Part shown: in pieces, positions 1-11,621 of the stretch | Layout: the number at the start of each line of letters is the position of its first letter | Numbering within the stretch: the stretch's first letter is position 1 | DNA from: Ahaetulla prasina | Taxonomy: Eukaryota; Chordata; Lepidosauria; Squamata; Colubridae | Assembly: GCF_028640845.1 (NCBI RefSeq) | Contig: NC_080548.1 | Coordinates: forward strand, 9,046,314 to 9,110,313 | Direction of reading: 5' to 3' | DNA length: 64,000 bases | Notes under the pieces: model-generated | What the model was told of the DNA's origin: nothing | The model's database searches: none | Seen by the model: only the letters and a program-made list of their open reading frames with translations | Position numbers and translations under genes: made by a program

Positions 1-221
1 TTATGAAGCTGACCAGAAAACCCTCCCCTTGCCATAGAGTCTCTTCCTGGTCTGCCGTGCTTTTCCTCCCCATAACTGGAAGCTCCTCTCAAAATTATGG
101 TGGCGACAGGGAGCCGCAGCAGAGGAATGAAAGAGCCACATGCAGCTCCAGAGCAGCAGGTTGCTGACCCGTGACCTAGAAGGTTGGATAATCTTAGGAA
201 ACCACCTTCTATGGCCCACAG

Positions 222-433
222 TATTATGTATTGAAATAAGTAGTTGAAGTTCTCACTCAGGTCCCCTGTTGAAGTGGGAAAATACTTCGTTCTAATTGGT
301 TGACTGGCTGACAGCTTCCTATAAAAGGAGCGCTGTCAGCCAGGGAGTTGAACTGTTATCGTAAAAACTTAATAAACAAGTTCTGTTGAAGATCACTTTG
401 GCTTCGCCTCCATTCCTCACCCAGAATCTAACA
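222..433 (+). mobile_element. Short solo LTR, 212 bp
   Basis: Seen: the segment has a TATA box (TATAAAAG) at 320-327 and a polyadenylation signal AATAAA at 371-376, about 50 bp apart, as in a retroviral or Gypsy-type LTR. It ends in AACA and is flanked by the same five bases, CACAG, at 217-221 and 434-438. Inference: a solo LTR left by recombination. The start TATT would be a mutated TGTT. No internal retroviral region is present. The family is not identified. A chance 5-bp repeat cannot be excluded. Confidence 0.55.
320..327 (+). promoter_or_regulatory. LTR TATA box
   Basis: TATAAAAG lies inside the 222-433 LTR, 44 bp upstream of its AATAAA signal, which is the usual U3/R arrangement. Function in the genome today is unknown. 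Confidence 0.5.
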
Positions 434-438
434 CACAG

Positions 439-2515
439 CTTCTTTGGCAGCTTTTCTCTGCTTGCCCCAAATCATCGCTTCAATGCCAGTGGCGTTGAAT
501 TGACTGGCTTCCAAGACTAGCTGAGCAACAATATGTTCCTTTCCCTCCTGTGGTTTCACTTACATGTAGAACAAAGTCTTGACTGGAATACTGCAAAAAG
601 CCAGGAGCAAAAGCAGGAATAGAATAAACTGAACTATTTCTCCATTATTTTAATCTGCTGGTTCCTTCCAGCTCATATTCCTCTCTATGGTAATTAATAC
701 ACACGTTCATGCGCATAAATAAATGGTGGTCAAACTATTTGTTCCTAGCTCTTGGGGAGAGGTTGTAGATCCCATTTGGCAATACTTGCAGAATGACTGA
801 AGGCTGTTTTCCATCCTCCTTCCCAAATATTGTGAAGCATTTGCCACATCCCCAAATGATCCATTAAAAGCAATTCACAAAAGCAGTGAGATTAATGTAC
901 AATGGAGGCCAGAGGTTTTATTTCTGGAACAGTAGGGGAAAAAAAAGTCATGGAACTTTGCTTTCGTACATAACTGCAGAGAGATTGTGGCACTAGCCAC
1001 AATGGAGAAATGGTTGGTAAAGGCGGTGGAACTTGATAAAATGACTAAATTAATTTCTTTGAGAAAAGAGAATATTTATATTTATTACAGACTGGAAAAC
1101 TCCTTACAGACTTTGCATGAAAGATGGGGGGGGGGGGGAGAAAGACCTCCAGAGATTGTGCCCTGTCAACCCTCTGCTATGTGCTAACTGCAATATTGGA
1201 AGTTGTAGTCTAACAAATCTGGGGGCATCAGCTGGAGAAAACTTGACTTCTGCTTTCATTTAAAATTTCAAGCAATTTATGAGTCCTTCAGATGTTGCTG
1301 CACTTCAACTCTTAGCAACTTTTATCACCGACCATGTTAGCTAGAATGCGTGGGAACTGACTTTCAGTAACATTTCATCATAGTTTTTCTTCTCTCAGAT
1401 CTAACCTTAAAACACCAACATGCTGTGATGCTGTTTACAAATGAAAGAAACTTAGATTATTTTTCATTCATGAAGCTCCAGGCATCCTCTTCAGTCATCT
1501 TCTCTGATTCTCAGCCCAGCCTCTCTATTGTCAGAGTCCCTTCTTAAATATCTCACACTGAATTCAAAGAAAGCTAGGATCCAGTTCTGATAAACCCACC
1601 CAAATCTTGGCTATTCAGAAAAAATAATCATTTTTGCTTCATAGGTGTATGGGCAATTTCATACTTGGTAATATCTCTGCCAGGAATCAAGTGACCATAC
1701 AGTAATTGCAGAAGACCAGTAGAATTGCACAGATTCAGAGATTAAGTTCTGCATGGATATCCAGGTGGATCTCATATATCATCCCAGTGAACAACTTTCT
1801 CCATTTGTTATTCAGCAGATCTTTTATTGATACATGTCTACAATGTTCTGTCTCACTCTAGGCTACAAGGCAGGCAATCTGAGGTGCTTAAGATGGAATA
1901 GATGTCTGCCTAAATGACATTGGAAGATTGTAAACCGATGCAGTTGGAATTCAGTTTAAGCCCAGGATTAAAGCTTGCTTAGCATGTGTTTCCATTAGCA
2001 TTTGATTATAATTCCAGGGAGATTGCATTTAAAACTGCTTGTAGCCAAAAGAATGGACAAACACAACACCAAATTCCATTGAATGATGCTCTGGGAAGCA
2101 GAGATTCCTAGGAAATCCTCAAATGGCTGCAATAGAGTTTGCCCTCATGGTCATAACCCATGAGGGTCATAAAATTTTGTGGTGGTCATTAAATGAATGC
2201 TGCAGTCATTAACCAAATCAAAGTTTCAGTATGGGCACAGTTTTGCCAAATTTGCTGGAAACAAATGCTGGGTTTTTTTTAGCAAAAATGTCATAAAACA
2301 CATTAATGGGAAGTTGTATATGGCCATAAATTTGATCCAGCCCAAAGTGTGGTACTGTGACCACAGGTGGAGCCTGACTGTCAGAACTCTGAATCCAAGT
2401 CATACATGCTCTCCAGGTAGGTCCATTGGAACTTTGAAAGCAACCGGTCATAAGTGGAGAACTTCACGAAATTCAGTGCATCATTGGCAGATTGCTGTCC
2501 AATTTCTCTTGGAAT
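439..2515. other. Intergenic, mostly unassigned
   Basis: No convincing exon or structured element apart from the L1-like piece at 1003-1110 and a run of about a dozen G at 1126-1138. Short open frames here lack codon bias or family motifs. Confidence 0.5.
1003..1110 (+). mobile_element. L1-type LINE fragment (ORF2 C-terminal end)
   Basis: The translation reads EKWLVKAVELDKMTKL followed by a lysine-rich stretch. It matches in order the antisense fragment at 51795-52020 (EEWMVKGIELVEMAKLT). In L1 elements this segment lies near the C-terminus of ORF2 after the RWKxxKIP motif, which is seen in the copy at 56214-56768. The fragment is short and degenerate. Confidence 0.45.
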
Positions 2516-2862
2516 TTGTTGTTGTTAGTTGCAAAGTCGTGTCCGACCCATTGTGACCCCATGGACAATGTTCCTCCAGGCCTTCCTGTCCTCTACCATC
2601 CCCTGGAGTCCATTTAAGCTCATACCTACTGCTTCAGTGACTCCATCCAGCCACCTCATTCTCTGTCGTCCCCTTCTTCTTTTGCCCTCCATCGTTCCCA
2701 GCATTAGGCTCTTCTCCAGTGAGTCCTTCTTTCTCATTAGGTGGCCAAAGTATTTGAGTTTTATCTTCAGGATCCGGCCTTCTAAAGAGCAGTCAGGGTT
2801 GATCTCCTCTAGGATTGATCGGTTGGATCGCCTGGGACATCCATGGGACTCTCAGGAATTCT
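2516..2862 (-). mobile_element. Bov-B (RTE clade) LINE 3' end
   Basis: On the minus strand this gives the C-terminal frame and tail of Bov-B, with residues such as GKRRRGRQRMRWLDGVTEAVGMSL. It ends at a TTGTTGTTGTTAG tract (read on plus), the short tail repeat typical of Bov-B. The plus-strand equivalent of the same 3' end is at 44180-44323. It is 5'-truncated near 2862. No clear target duplication was found. Bov-B is abundant in squamates and known for transfer between vertebrate lineages. Confidence 0.85.
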
Positions 2863-3034
2863 CTGGGAATACTTCCTGCCAAAAATTCCCCCCTGCCTCC
2901 CTAAGTGATTGGTTTCCCTGTCAAACTATTTTTTCTTCACATTTAACCAGATTTTGCCTTCCTGTAATGTCAGACCATTAATCTGTGCCTGCATTCTGAG
3001 GTGACAGAAAGCAGGTCAAAGCCTATTTCTGTCT

Positions 3035-3190
3035 AACAATCCTCTCCAGGCATTTGAAGGAGGCTATTGTATCCTTCCTCGGTCCTCTCTTCCAAGGTTA
3101 AACATGCTGACTTTTCTCAATCTCCCCCATAGGACTTGGTTTCCAGCCCCCTGACATCTCCTCCCTCTGAGCAGGTAGAGTAAAAACAGA
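3035..3190 (-). mobile_element. CR1 LINE fragment, antisense
   Basis: The plus strand reads as the reverse of the end of the CR1 ORF2: the block around GGTTAAACATGC and CCCATAGGACTTGG corresponds to the LFSLEKRRLRGD region. It resembles the better copy at 9195-9500. Old and partial. Confidence 0.5.
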
Positions 3191-3385
3191 GCAGGAGCCC
3201 AAATAACTGGAAAACACGGGACATTCTTGGATGAATTTTGGAGGCTGCAGAGACAGCAAACTTTACCTAGCTTTTTTTTTTTTTTTTTGCAATCATGAAC
3301 CAGCACAAGAGAAAGTGAAATCAAAATATTTATGTACACAATAGAATATTAAATCAAAATATGCATGTATATTGGTAAAGGAAAT

Positions 3386-3743
3386 TACCTATTTGCAACC
3401 GTTCATTTAGTGGCCATTTGAAGTTACAATAGCACTGAAAAAAGTGACTTATAAAGATTTTTCACACTAATGATTGTTGCAGCATCCCCACGGTCATGTG
3501 ATCAAAATTTGGATGCTTGGGAACTGACTCATATTTATGACGGTTGTGGTGTCCCTTCTGACAAGCAAAGTCAAAGGGAAAGCCAGATTCACTTAACCGG
3601 GTTACTAACTTTACAATTGCAGTGATTCACTTAGCAACTGTGGCAAGAATGGTCATAAAATGTGACAAAACTCACTTAACAACTGTTTTACTTAGCCACA
3701 TTAATTTGGGGCTCGATTGTGGTCATAGATTGAGGACTACCTG
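3386..3743. mobile_element. TA-target MITE, 'CAGGTAGTCC' family
   Basis: About 360 bp ending in GAGGACTACCTG followed by TA. It has the internal landmarks shared by the copies at 13463, 33083, 40460 and 44510: a GTTAAGTGAATC block, a CTTGTCAGAAGG block and a GTGATCAAAATT block, here in reverse order. TA flanks and terminal inverted repeats fit a non-autonomous Tc1/mariner-like element. The class is inferred. No transposase is present. Confidence 0.65.
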
Positions 3744-3745
3744 TA

Positions 3746-5556
3746 AATAAAATAATAACATTATCTAAAAGGGATTTAAGGATTATACCTTCTCTTACCG
3801 ACCACTGTATATGTATGCATGTAAAATGGACAGAAGTATGAAACAGATGAAAGAAAGGGCCATGTTATGAAAAGGGCAATCTATCAACCCCACCAGATAG
3901 ACCAGACCATGAAATCCACTCCATAGCAAGTTTAAAACTGTTGAAGTTGGCTTGGCTAACAAAATCTTGCAAGTCTGTTTCTTCCTTCTTGTAGTTCAGT
4001 GAATTCGGGAGGCCTCTGTCTGAGATGCTTCCAAACATTATTCTGGAGTTTAAAAAATGTTTCAAACCCCTCACCCACCCTTGCCTAAACTACAGCTTCT
4101 GCATATCTCCATCAAGGTCATCTTCCTTACTCACTACACAATCAGAGAGGACTCTGAGGGGCCAACCGATGGCTGCTGAATACACATGTGCTCTGCAAGT
4201 TGTAGGTTTCCCATTCCTGATGTAGAACTGAATATATGAAAAGGTGGCTTCATGCAAATCACATTAGACCTGATTTGAATAGCTAATTCAATTTGACTTG
4301 GATTTAGGAACTAGATTGTCAAATTACATTCTCCCAATTTAGGCGGTCCATTTTCAAAAAGAAAAAGGCCATCAAATCATCAGAGTGATTTAGAAGCCAA
4401 TGACTTGAGTCAACATTTGACACCCCGTTGATCTCAAGAACTGATTCAGCTGATCTGGCTGGCTAGATGGGTGTCCCCTTCCTCCTCTCCCACACCATGT
4501 GCGTCCTTCCAAAAACTCCAGTCTGTAGAAGAGGGTGACCATCCAGATAGAAGGAGTACGATGATCTTTGGTTTCAACAGCTTGATGTGAAATGAGAATT
4601 CCGTTTGGAAAGCCTGCATCACAAGGAGAGTCAATCAAATCACCTCCAAATGGATTCATTGCGTCTAGTCTATGCACAGGCGTACTAAATGGACAGATAG
4701 CTTGATTGCTTGTAAGACATCTTCCTCTGGAGCAATAGGTTCCCGTAGTGACTATTTCAGCCTTGCAATTAAGCAGTGACTAATTAATTGAGCCTGTCAA
4801 GCAGAACAGAATAGGCAAAATGGGGCCCACTTAGACAGTTCCAGAAGGAAACTAAAATAAATCCCATGAAGACAACCAGGAGACTAGACTGTCATTTTGT
4901 GGATCAGTTACAGCTATTCCTGGCAAAATAGGCCTGAGCCATTTCCTTATCTTCAAGGTTGGTTGGTAATACTACTGCTATGATGAATAATAATAGGGCT
5001 TACAATCAAAATTTTGTAGAAAATAAATTACATTTTGGAAACTAAAAAAAAAATATCAACCCCCTCTCATCATTCTCAGGAATGACAAAATATTTGGTCC
5101 TATGGCCTGTTTAAAAAAATTAGTTTCCTTTACAGCACAAGATACCCTAGTCCAGCTCAATTCTGGCCACCAGAGAAATATTTTGAGGAAGAAGGTTAGC
5201 TAGGAAGCTTCACATGAAGCCTTTCTCTTAATAGAACCAGGAAGTTCATTGATGCTCAGACATGAGTCCAGAAAGGCACCTTGCTCTTGGCTGTTTTTCA
5301 ATAGGATAGACCTCTGTCTAGCTTGAGTAGGAATTCCAGCTGTGGGGTCCAGGAAGAGAAGCTTTTCTGCCCTGACTCCCATTCTCTGGAACACTGAGTC
5401 CCTGGAATTGAGATCCACATCCGCCATCTTGGCCTTCCATGGGACCTTGGAGTCTGGCTCTGCCGATTGGCCTGGGTCCCCTATGGAGCCATGTCATACT
5501 GGAGGTGGTTAATGGCTGGGAGAATATTCTACCTCCAACTTGCTTGTACCTTGCTC
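3746..5556. other. Intergenic, nothing recognised
   Basis: Several short open frames (for example 4390-4677 minus and 5200-5427 minus) have no family motif. No repeat boundary was visible. Confidence 0.4.
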
Positions 5557-5561
5557 CCTTC

Positions 5562-6260
5562 TGTCATGCCCCTGTTGGAGTCTGACTCTGTGGGGGAAGA
5601 TGAGCTGGAACAAGAGCCAACAGAGACCAAGAGGGTGGCTCCGTTGGCCTTAGAGGAACCTGGGGAAGGCTAGAGTCAATCCAGGCAAGGCTTTTCTGAA
5701 TTAGTAAAACTTGCAGATAGGAAGGGCGCAGGAGAAGAGCAAGGACAAACCCCTCCTGATCCAAGAGCAAGGAGGGAAGAGAGATGGTGAGATCAACGCA
5801 GATTGAGCCATCTACGAGGGAGGAGAGTGCCCCACCCCCTTTCGCAAGGCACACCTGGGGACTGAGATGTAAGGAGGTGCTGGTGGGAGGGGCATTTGTC
5901 AGGAACAAGCATTGAATCTGTGGAGCCTTGTGTGTACTTGTCAAAATCCTGGATATTGCTGTACTCTGTCTTGTGGGGCTTGCCTGCTTTGCTGAACTTC
6001 TTGCTCTGTTTATTGGACTGCTGGCCCTGGTTAATGTTTGGGCTAACCTGACTTATTGGATGGCTGTCCCTGGTTGCTGTTTGGTTAACCTGGCTTCCTA
6101 GACTACTTGCAGCCAGAAGCTGCTGAAGGTGCATGTGAGAGCTTTGCTCCAGAACTTGTAATGAATGTAAGAACATTTGGTGGCACAGTTGGAGCAATAA
6201 AGGGGAGTTAGACCTGTTCTCTGGTTGTGTTGCTTTCGTGCCACGCCCCGGATCATCACA
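5562..6260 (+). mobile_element. Solo LTR, 699 bp, with 5-bp target duplication
   Basis: Starts TGTCATG and ends CATCACA (TG...CA). It is bounded by an exact five-base duplication CCTTC at 5557-5561 and 6261-6265. A polyadenylation signal AATAAA sits at 6196-6201, about 60 bp before the end, as expected for R/U5. Frames inside it (5564-5944 and 5793-6197, minus) are incidental. Known: 5-bp duplications fit ERV and Gypsy integrases. Inference: solo LTR. No internal gene remains. Confidence 0.75.
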
Positions 6261-6299
6261 CCTTCCTTGCCATCTTTGTTAATTGTAATTGTAAAAGTT

Positions 6300-6527
6300 A
6301 ATGTTTATGATGTTAATATTTTATTTTAATATTTATGTTGATTTCTTATTTAGTATCCATGACTATCACTAAGTGTTGTATTTAATGTTTTATGATGAAT
6401 GTATTTTTACAATGACTGTGATAATGATCTGTCACTACTGTTGTATGTACACTGAGAACTTATGCACCGGAGACAAGTTCCTTGTCTGTATCATCACACT
6501 TGGCCAATAAAGAATTCTAATTCTAAG
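6300..6527 (+). mobile_element. Snake1 (CR1/L3)-type LINE 3' tail, old copy
   Basis: Ends with TGTACACTGAGAACTTATGC, a CACTTGGCCAATAAA block and two degenerate ATTCT units, the signature 3' tail seen intact at 11500-11620, 22970-23105 and 34260-34357. Unlike those, the microsatellite has not expanded. Confidence 0.7.
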
Positions 6528-6534
6528 GTTTAAT

Positions 6535-6615
6535 CTTGTCAAGCTTACTCTGCTGTAAGCTACTTAGAGTTGCCTTTAGGTGAGATGGGCAGCATATACA
6601 TTTAATAAAGAATAA
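6535..6615 (+). mobile_element. L2-like LINE or SINE 3' tail
   Basis: A GTAAGCTACTTAGAG ... GGGCAGCATATACATTTAATAAA tail matches the architecture of tails at 37440-37500 and 46630-46695 (stem-forming half sites, then AAATAA repeats). Only the tail is present. Confidence 0.45.
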
Positions 6616-7984
6616 AAAATAATAATTGAATAGGTTGGGTAAGTCAGTATCAACCATTCAAGGTAGTCCAAGACAGAAAGCACCAATCATGTGTACTAGC
6701 ATTATCTTTATTGTAAAGTTACAATAAGGGAATCTTGCAAGCCTGAAAGTACCTATCACCTCCCTTACTTTTAATCTCTCCAAAACTAGAGGGGGTTCCT
6801 TCTGAGATGTTTTCTCCCCTCCCACCTCTCCTTTGGACTCTTTATCAGACCATTGTCTAGGCTGAGGCTCTTCCTCCTGTCTCCCAAGGTCATCCCCACA
6901 TACCACTGAATTCAGAGGTATCCAGGAACATATTGTTCAAATCATCCTTTAATATATTTATTCAATAATACTGTTAGGAATCAAATGTCCAAACCAAAAA
7001 CCAATTATCCTCTGACACTTGGTCCTTCTCTGAATACTGAATGGTGTATACAAGAACACAAAAAGGAAGATAGTCAAGGAAATAACCTATTGACTTTTTT
7101 CTCAGAACATATTTAAATGAGTCAATGGAGAAGATAACATGTTCCATTGAATCAATTAATCCAACCAATATTGGGGCAAGCAAGGGCAGTTTTAATTCAA
7201 AAGTGTAACAGGAGATTTGGAAGTCTAACTGCCCACCCCTAATCTGATGCCCTATGTGAATTAATCAATTGTGGAGCAAAATTTGAGCCCTTTTCAATCA
7301 TTTGTTCAAGAGACACGGATGGATTTGTAGAGCGTTTAAAGAAGCAAAGGATTTCTTATAAAGCTCACTACCTGTTAGGACCTGTTAATAAATACTCACT
7401 GTATTACTTGACCCAGTTCGTCTGCTGTCTACCTGCTGATAGGAGACAGGAGACTAATGCAAGGAAGGTGTGTCAGTTCTTTACTGATGCTACTTGAATC
7501 ATGGACTCAAGAGGCATTTAAATCCAACTCCAGCTAGGTGCAAGGATCTGAATCAAAGAAAGATGGTTGCAAAAACTCCATATGAAAACATTTAAAAAAG
7601 GAGAGCAGAATTAATCCTATATCAAATTGCTCTAACTGTTTGGAAGGATACTTTTCAAACATTTGATCAGAATCATTATCACTCTCATAGCCAGATGGTA
7701 AAGAATGAGTAGTTGAGAAACTGTACTAGCTGAAAAAGATCTGGAATGTAAAAATAGCAATTCTCCTAGAGTATATCTAAACACAAAATGTGTCAAGCCA
7801 AGAAGTAAAGGATGGAGAATATTTCAACATACCATTCTTGAATTCTTGGCTAACATGATATGGTTATGACAAAGGACATCTTGATACCTTACCAGGCTAC
7901 TTGGATGAATGACTATTAAAAATTAGTCAGTGGTGATGCTCAGCAATTCAGCATTACCTACAAAATAAGAGCTGGACAGAAGAA
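6616..7984. other. Intergenic, nothing certain
   Basis: A TATAAAG motif near 7357 followed by AATAAA near 7388 gives an LTR-like promoter/poly(A) pair, but no terminal repeat or target duplication could be found. Otherwise nothing recognised. Confidence 0.35.
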
Positions 7985-7989
7985 AAATT

Positions 7990-8260
7990 GAATGTCCTAT
8001 GTTATTTTATTTAGTTATTAAACAAATTTACATGGTTGCCCAATTCACACATAGGTGAATTCCAAGTGGCTTATGACATTAAAAACATCAACATGAAAAC
8101 CCCATCCCATCCTCCATGGCAGCAGTAATCAAATCAGCATTTGATAGGCTCCATCTCCATTCGTGGTCCCCAGACTTGCTGTCAAAACCACTTCTTTAGG
8201 GCCTTTTGGAATGAAGTTCTGTTTAGAAGAGGCCACCATTGAGAAGCCCTTTGTTTGTGG
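7990..8260 (-). mobile_element. L2-like LINE 3' region, antisense
   Basis: Begins with an ATTTTATTTAGTTATTAAA tract, then GGTTGCCCAATTCACA and CCAAGTGGCTTA. This is the antisense form of an L2-like 3' untranslated region. A shorter related piece is at 36380-36450. Confidence 0.45.
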
Positions 8261-8271
8261 TCCCACCAGAT

Positions 8272-8534
8272 CAGGGGTGAAATTCAGCAGGTTCTGACAG
8301 GTTCTGGAGAACCGGTAGCAAAAATTTTGAGCAGTTCAGAGAACCGGCAAATACCACCTCTGGCTGGCCCCAGAGTGGAGTGGGAATGGAGATTTTGCAA
8401 TATCCTTCCCCCAGGAGTTGGGAGGAAATAGAGATTTTGCAGTATTCTACCCCTGCCACGCCCACCAAGCCACACCACACCCACCAAGCCACGCCCACAG
8501 AACCAGTGGTAAAAAAGTTTGAGTTCCACCACTG
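8272..8534. mobile_element. Non-autonomous hAT-like element, 'CAGGGGTGAAA' family
   Basis: Termini are CAGGGGTGAAATTC and CCACCACTG. The 8-bp flanks are CACCAGAT (8264-8271) and CATCAAAT (8535-8542), 6 of 8 identical. The interior GGTTCTGGAGAACCGGTAGC block recurs in reverse at 41915-41957. It has no transposase. Same family as 14843, 41409 and probably 48541. Confidence 0.75.
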
Positions 8535-8754
8535 CATCAAATGTACATGCCCAATCAATGGGACCTGTATCTCTCACTTCCATTCCATAAACAAGCATCT
8601 CAGAGACAAACCAAGGGTAACACCTCATGGCCTGCTGGTATTGTTTCTTGACAAGGAGGGATAATTTATTATGTATGGTTCAGATGAGCGAGTCAATGAA
8701 TGTGAGATGCTCATATTGCTAAAGTAAAGATTTTTAAATCTACCAATAGTCTCC

Positions 8755-9115
8755 TGATGATAGCATTCCCTGAAAGGTGCTCTCTGGGCTTGGTTGTTTT
8801 CTTGCAGAGGTTTCATTACCAAACTAGGTAACATCATCAGTGCTAGAAGAGAGTAGGGTTTGCTCTCATTTTATATACTAAATGCTTACCCTGTCAGTGT
8901 TGGTGGTCCCTTAATTTGGCTGTTGTTTACTGTTAGCTTATTTATCTTAATTAGTAGGTTTTTTTAATTAGGGTATTGTTTGCTTCTTGATTATTGATTT
9001 AGTATTAATTTTTGTGTTAATCTCTGCTCATCTGGATGTTAATCGCTGGTGAGGAGGTGTTTAGGTCTTTCTGTTTCCTTTTTGTTGTCTCTTTTGAATT
9101 GTTCATTGACTTTGC
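8755..9115 (-). mobile_element. Penelope-like element terminal region, antisense
   Basis: The minus strand carries a CTGATGA ... GAAAC core within a GAAACCTCTGCAAGAAAAC context, which I recognise from PLE terminal repeats. AT-rich sequence follows on the plus strand. No reverse transcriptase frame is left in this copy. The same architecture occurs in the PLE at 38480-39450 and the array at 60031-61235. The assignment rests on this motif and its context. Confidence 0.55.
8811..8840 (-). ncRNA. Hammerhead-like ribozyme core (PLE)
   Basis: On the minus strand: CTGATGA (8840-8834), one extra base, a six-pair stem GTTACC/GGTAAT around a 6-nt loop, then GAAA (8814-8811). These are the conserved blocks of a hammerhead ribozyme. 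Stem III and the cleavage site could not be placed with confidence, and the extra base beside stem II departs from the textbook form. Confidence 0.45.
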
Positions 9116-9194
9116 TCAGATACTGCATAAAAAGTTTTTTTAATTTTATCGGGCAAACGTCTTGTAACAGAATCTGCTTTCCCATAACTCAATA

Positions 9195-9500
9195 TTTGTC
9201 ATGCATTCTGGAGTAAGACAGGAGAGTAAAACAGGACAGGTCTTGATCTTCTTCGATGTGACATCCTTTCAAATGTTTGAAGATTATGGTCATCTCCCTT
9301 CTCATTTCTTTTCTTGAGGCTTAACATGCTTTGCTCTTTCAATCACTACTCATATGGGGATTTTTTTTTTAATTCCCCGATCATCTTTGTTATCCTTTTT
9401 CGAACCTCTTTCAATGTCTCTGAATCCTTTTAAAGTGTGGTGCTCAGAACTAAGCGCAGTACTTTACTCCCCATGATTTGAAAATTATACTTGATGCAGC
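9195..9500 (-). mobile_element. CR1 LINE fragment (end of ORF2), antisense
   Basis: Reversed, the segment follows the CR1 C-terminal order: YCAQ(F/L)WAP-like, a charged stretch with ERVQRRATKMI-like codons, then the LFSLEKRRL and GDL blocks. On plus the landmarks are GAGGCTTAACATGC near 9318 and GTGGTGCTCAGAACTAAG near 9440. Frameshifted and old. Confidence 0.6.
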
Positions 9501-9669
9501 CTAAAGTGGCATTTGTGTCTACTTTATATATGCTGGATCAAGTATCATTCCAAGAACTTTTATTGTTGTACTCTGGCCAAGCCTGGTATCTTATACGTCT
9601 GCATTTGACTCTTGTTTGTTGTACAAGTTAGCTCTCACACAGTTTTTAAAAAGGAGAAAATCTGCTGTT

Positions 9670-9670
9670 A

Positions 9671-9702
<32 letters not shown>

Positions 9703-9713
9703 GCACACACACA
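9670..9713 (+). repeat. (CA)n microsatellite
   Basis: About 22 CA units with three interruptions. Confidence 0.95.
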
Positions 9714-10268
9714 ATTAGATGGAAACAGGTCAGCCCACATAAAAAAGGAGGAAGCAGCAGCCTGTTATGTAGGATAAGAAGGAAAAGATATGCAAGGGAA
9801 TTTGAACATTGTTTCTAGGGCACTTGCTGTAATTCTTTTGATTATGGGTTTCTAACTTTCCTCAATAAATATAATTTCTTGCATATCTTGTGTGCTTTCA
9901 GATTTTGGAAACGAGGGAACAGTACATTTAGGAACACAATTCCCACTGAATCACGTAGAGTAAGGACAAGAACAAACAAGAGCTACCAGCTTCTCTGAGC
10001 ATTGCCTATACTTGCCTTTGCTGCTCTGTCACTCAGCGACATTCAAAGGACCCCTGTTTTTTCTCACTTCTGATCCAGTGAGATAGTAACCAGGTTTACT
10101 GTGTTGTATGAACATAACCCAAGAGCCGTATTTATGGCTACCCATAGTAGGATGGCAAGGAGACACCTGCCTGCTTCAAAAGGAAAGAATACCTGGAGTG
10201 GACACTCACAATTATTGGAATTGTTATTGTAATATTAATATTATTGTATTTGTGGTTTACTTTTTACC
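9714..10268. other. Intergenic, nothing recognised
   Basis: No family motif or repeat boundary seen. Confidence 0.4.
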
Positions 10269-10270
10269 TA

Positions 10271-10405
10271 CCCCGTTTCCCCCAAAATAAGACATCCCCT
10301 GATAATAAGCCCAAGTGGGCTTTTGAGCACATGGCAATAAGGCCAAACACTTATTTCAGGGTTCAAAAAAATATAAGACAGGGTCTTATTTTTGGGAAAA
10401 CATGG
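10271..10405. mobile_element. 135-bp MITE, 'CCCCGTTTCCC' family, TA target
   Basis: Inverted termini CCCCGTTTCCCCCAAAATAAGAC and, at the other end, the reverse of CCATGTTTTCCCAAAAATAAGAC. TA is present on both sides (10269-10270 and 10406-10407). A degenerate relative lies at 14283-14546. Tc1/mariner-like by its TA target; no transposase. Confidence 0.75.
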
Positions 10406-10699
10406 TATATTTATAGATTTTAAGTATACAGAAGAGGAGAGGAGAGGAGAAGGAAAAATACATAAGACTTCTGTAAAGCCTTTTATTTAGTGGTACATGA
10501 CAAACTACTTCTAAAACTAAAACCCTATGGCATCTCTGGACCCCTACATAATTGGATGGCTGCATTCCTGTCAGACAACAAGTGGTCAAAATAGGGAGCA
10601 CCCTATCAAATCATGTGCCTGTTAATAGCCGTGTCCCCCAAGCAAGACTTCTAGGACCAACACTCTTCATATTATACATAAATGACCTTTGTGATCAAG

Positions 10700-11621
10700 G
10701 AGAAACCCCTCCATACTTCCCCCTATTACAATACTAGACAACACAGTATCAACAGTAGAAACCTTCAAATTTCTAGGTTCTATCATATCGCAAGATCTAA
10801 AATGGACAGCTAACATCAAAAACATCATCAAAAAAGGACAACAAAGAATGTTCTTTCTGCGCCAACTCAGAAAGCTCAAACTGCCCAAGGAGCTGCTGAT
10901 CCAGTTCTACAGAGGAATTATTGAGTCTGTCATTTGTACCTCTATAACTGTCTGGTTCGGTTCTGCAACCCAACAAGAAAGACACAGACTTCAGAGGATA
11001 ATTAGAACTGCAGAAAAAATAATTGCTACCAACCTGCCTTCCATTGAGGACTTGTATACTGCACGAATCAAAAAGAGGGCTGTGAAAATATTTACAGATC
11101 CCTCACATCATGGACATAAACGTTTCAACTCCTACCCTCAAAAAGACACTATAGAGCACTGCACACCAGAACAACTAGACACAAGTACAGTTTTTTCCCC
11201 GAAGGCCATCACTCTGCTAAACAAATAATTCCCTCAACACTGTCAAAGTATTTATAAATTTGCACTACTATTAATCTTCTCATCATTCCCATCACCAATC
11301 TCTTTCCACTTATGATTGTATGACTGTAACTTTGTTGCTAGTAATCCTTATGATTTATATTGATATTGTTTGTTCCTGATTGCTTATTTGTACCCTATGC
11401 TTATCATTAAGTGTTGTATCATTAAGTGTTAAATTGAACCCTATGACCATCATTTGTGTTGTAAGTGTTGTACCTTGATGAAGGTATCTTTTCTTTTATG
11501 TACACTGAGAACATAGGCACCAAGACAAATTCCTTGTGTGTCCAATCACACTTGGCCAATAAAAATTCTATTCTATTCTATTCTATTCTATTCTATTCTA
11601 TTCTATTCTATTCTATTCTAT
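10700..11621 (+). mobile_element. Snake1 (CR1/L3)-type LINE, 5'-truncated
   Basis: Frame 10848-11228 (126 aa) encodes the RT C-terminus with FLRQLRKLKLPKELLIQFYR, SVICTSITVWFG and a terminal PKAITLLNK, typical of the L3/Rex1 group. It is followed by about 340 bp of 3' UTR, the CACTTGGCCAATAAA block and (ATTCT)n. It sits inside the CR1/L2-group LINE between consecutive RT motifs, so it is the younger insertion. No clean target duplication. Confidence 0.8.
11575..11620 (+). repeat. (ATTCT)n microsatellite at LINE 3' tail
   Basis: About nine units directly after the AATAAA of the Snake1 tail. Such tails are known to seed AATAG-type microsatellites in advanced snakes. Confidence 0.95.

Noticed and set aside
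5564..6197. Two minus frames of 126 and 134 aa
   Set aside because: They lie wholly inside a solo LTR and have no recognisable motif.
7200..7450. An LTR based on TATAAAG and AATAAA
   Set aside because: No terminal or flanking repeats; both motifs are frequent in AT-rich DNA.
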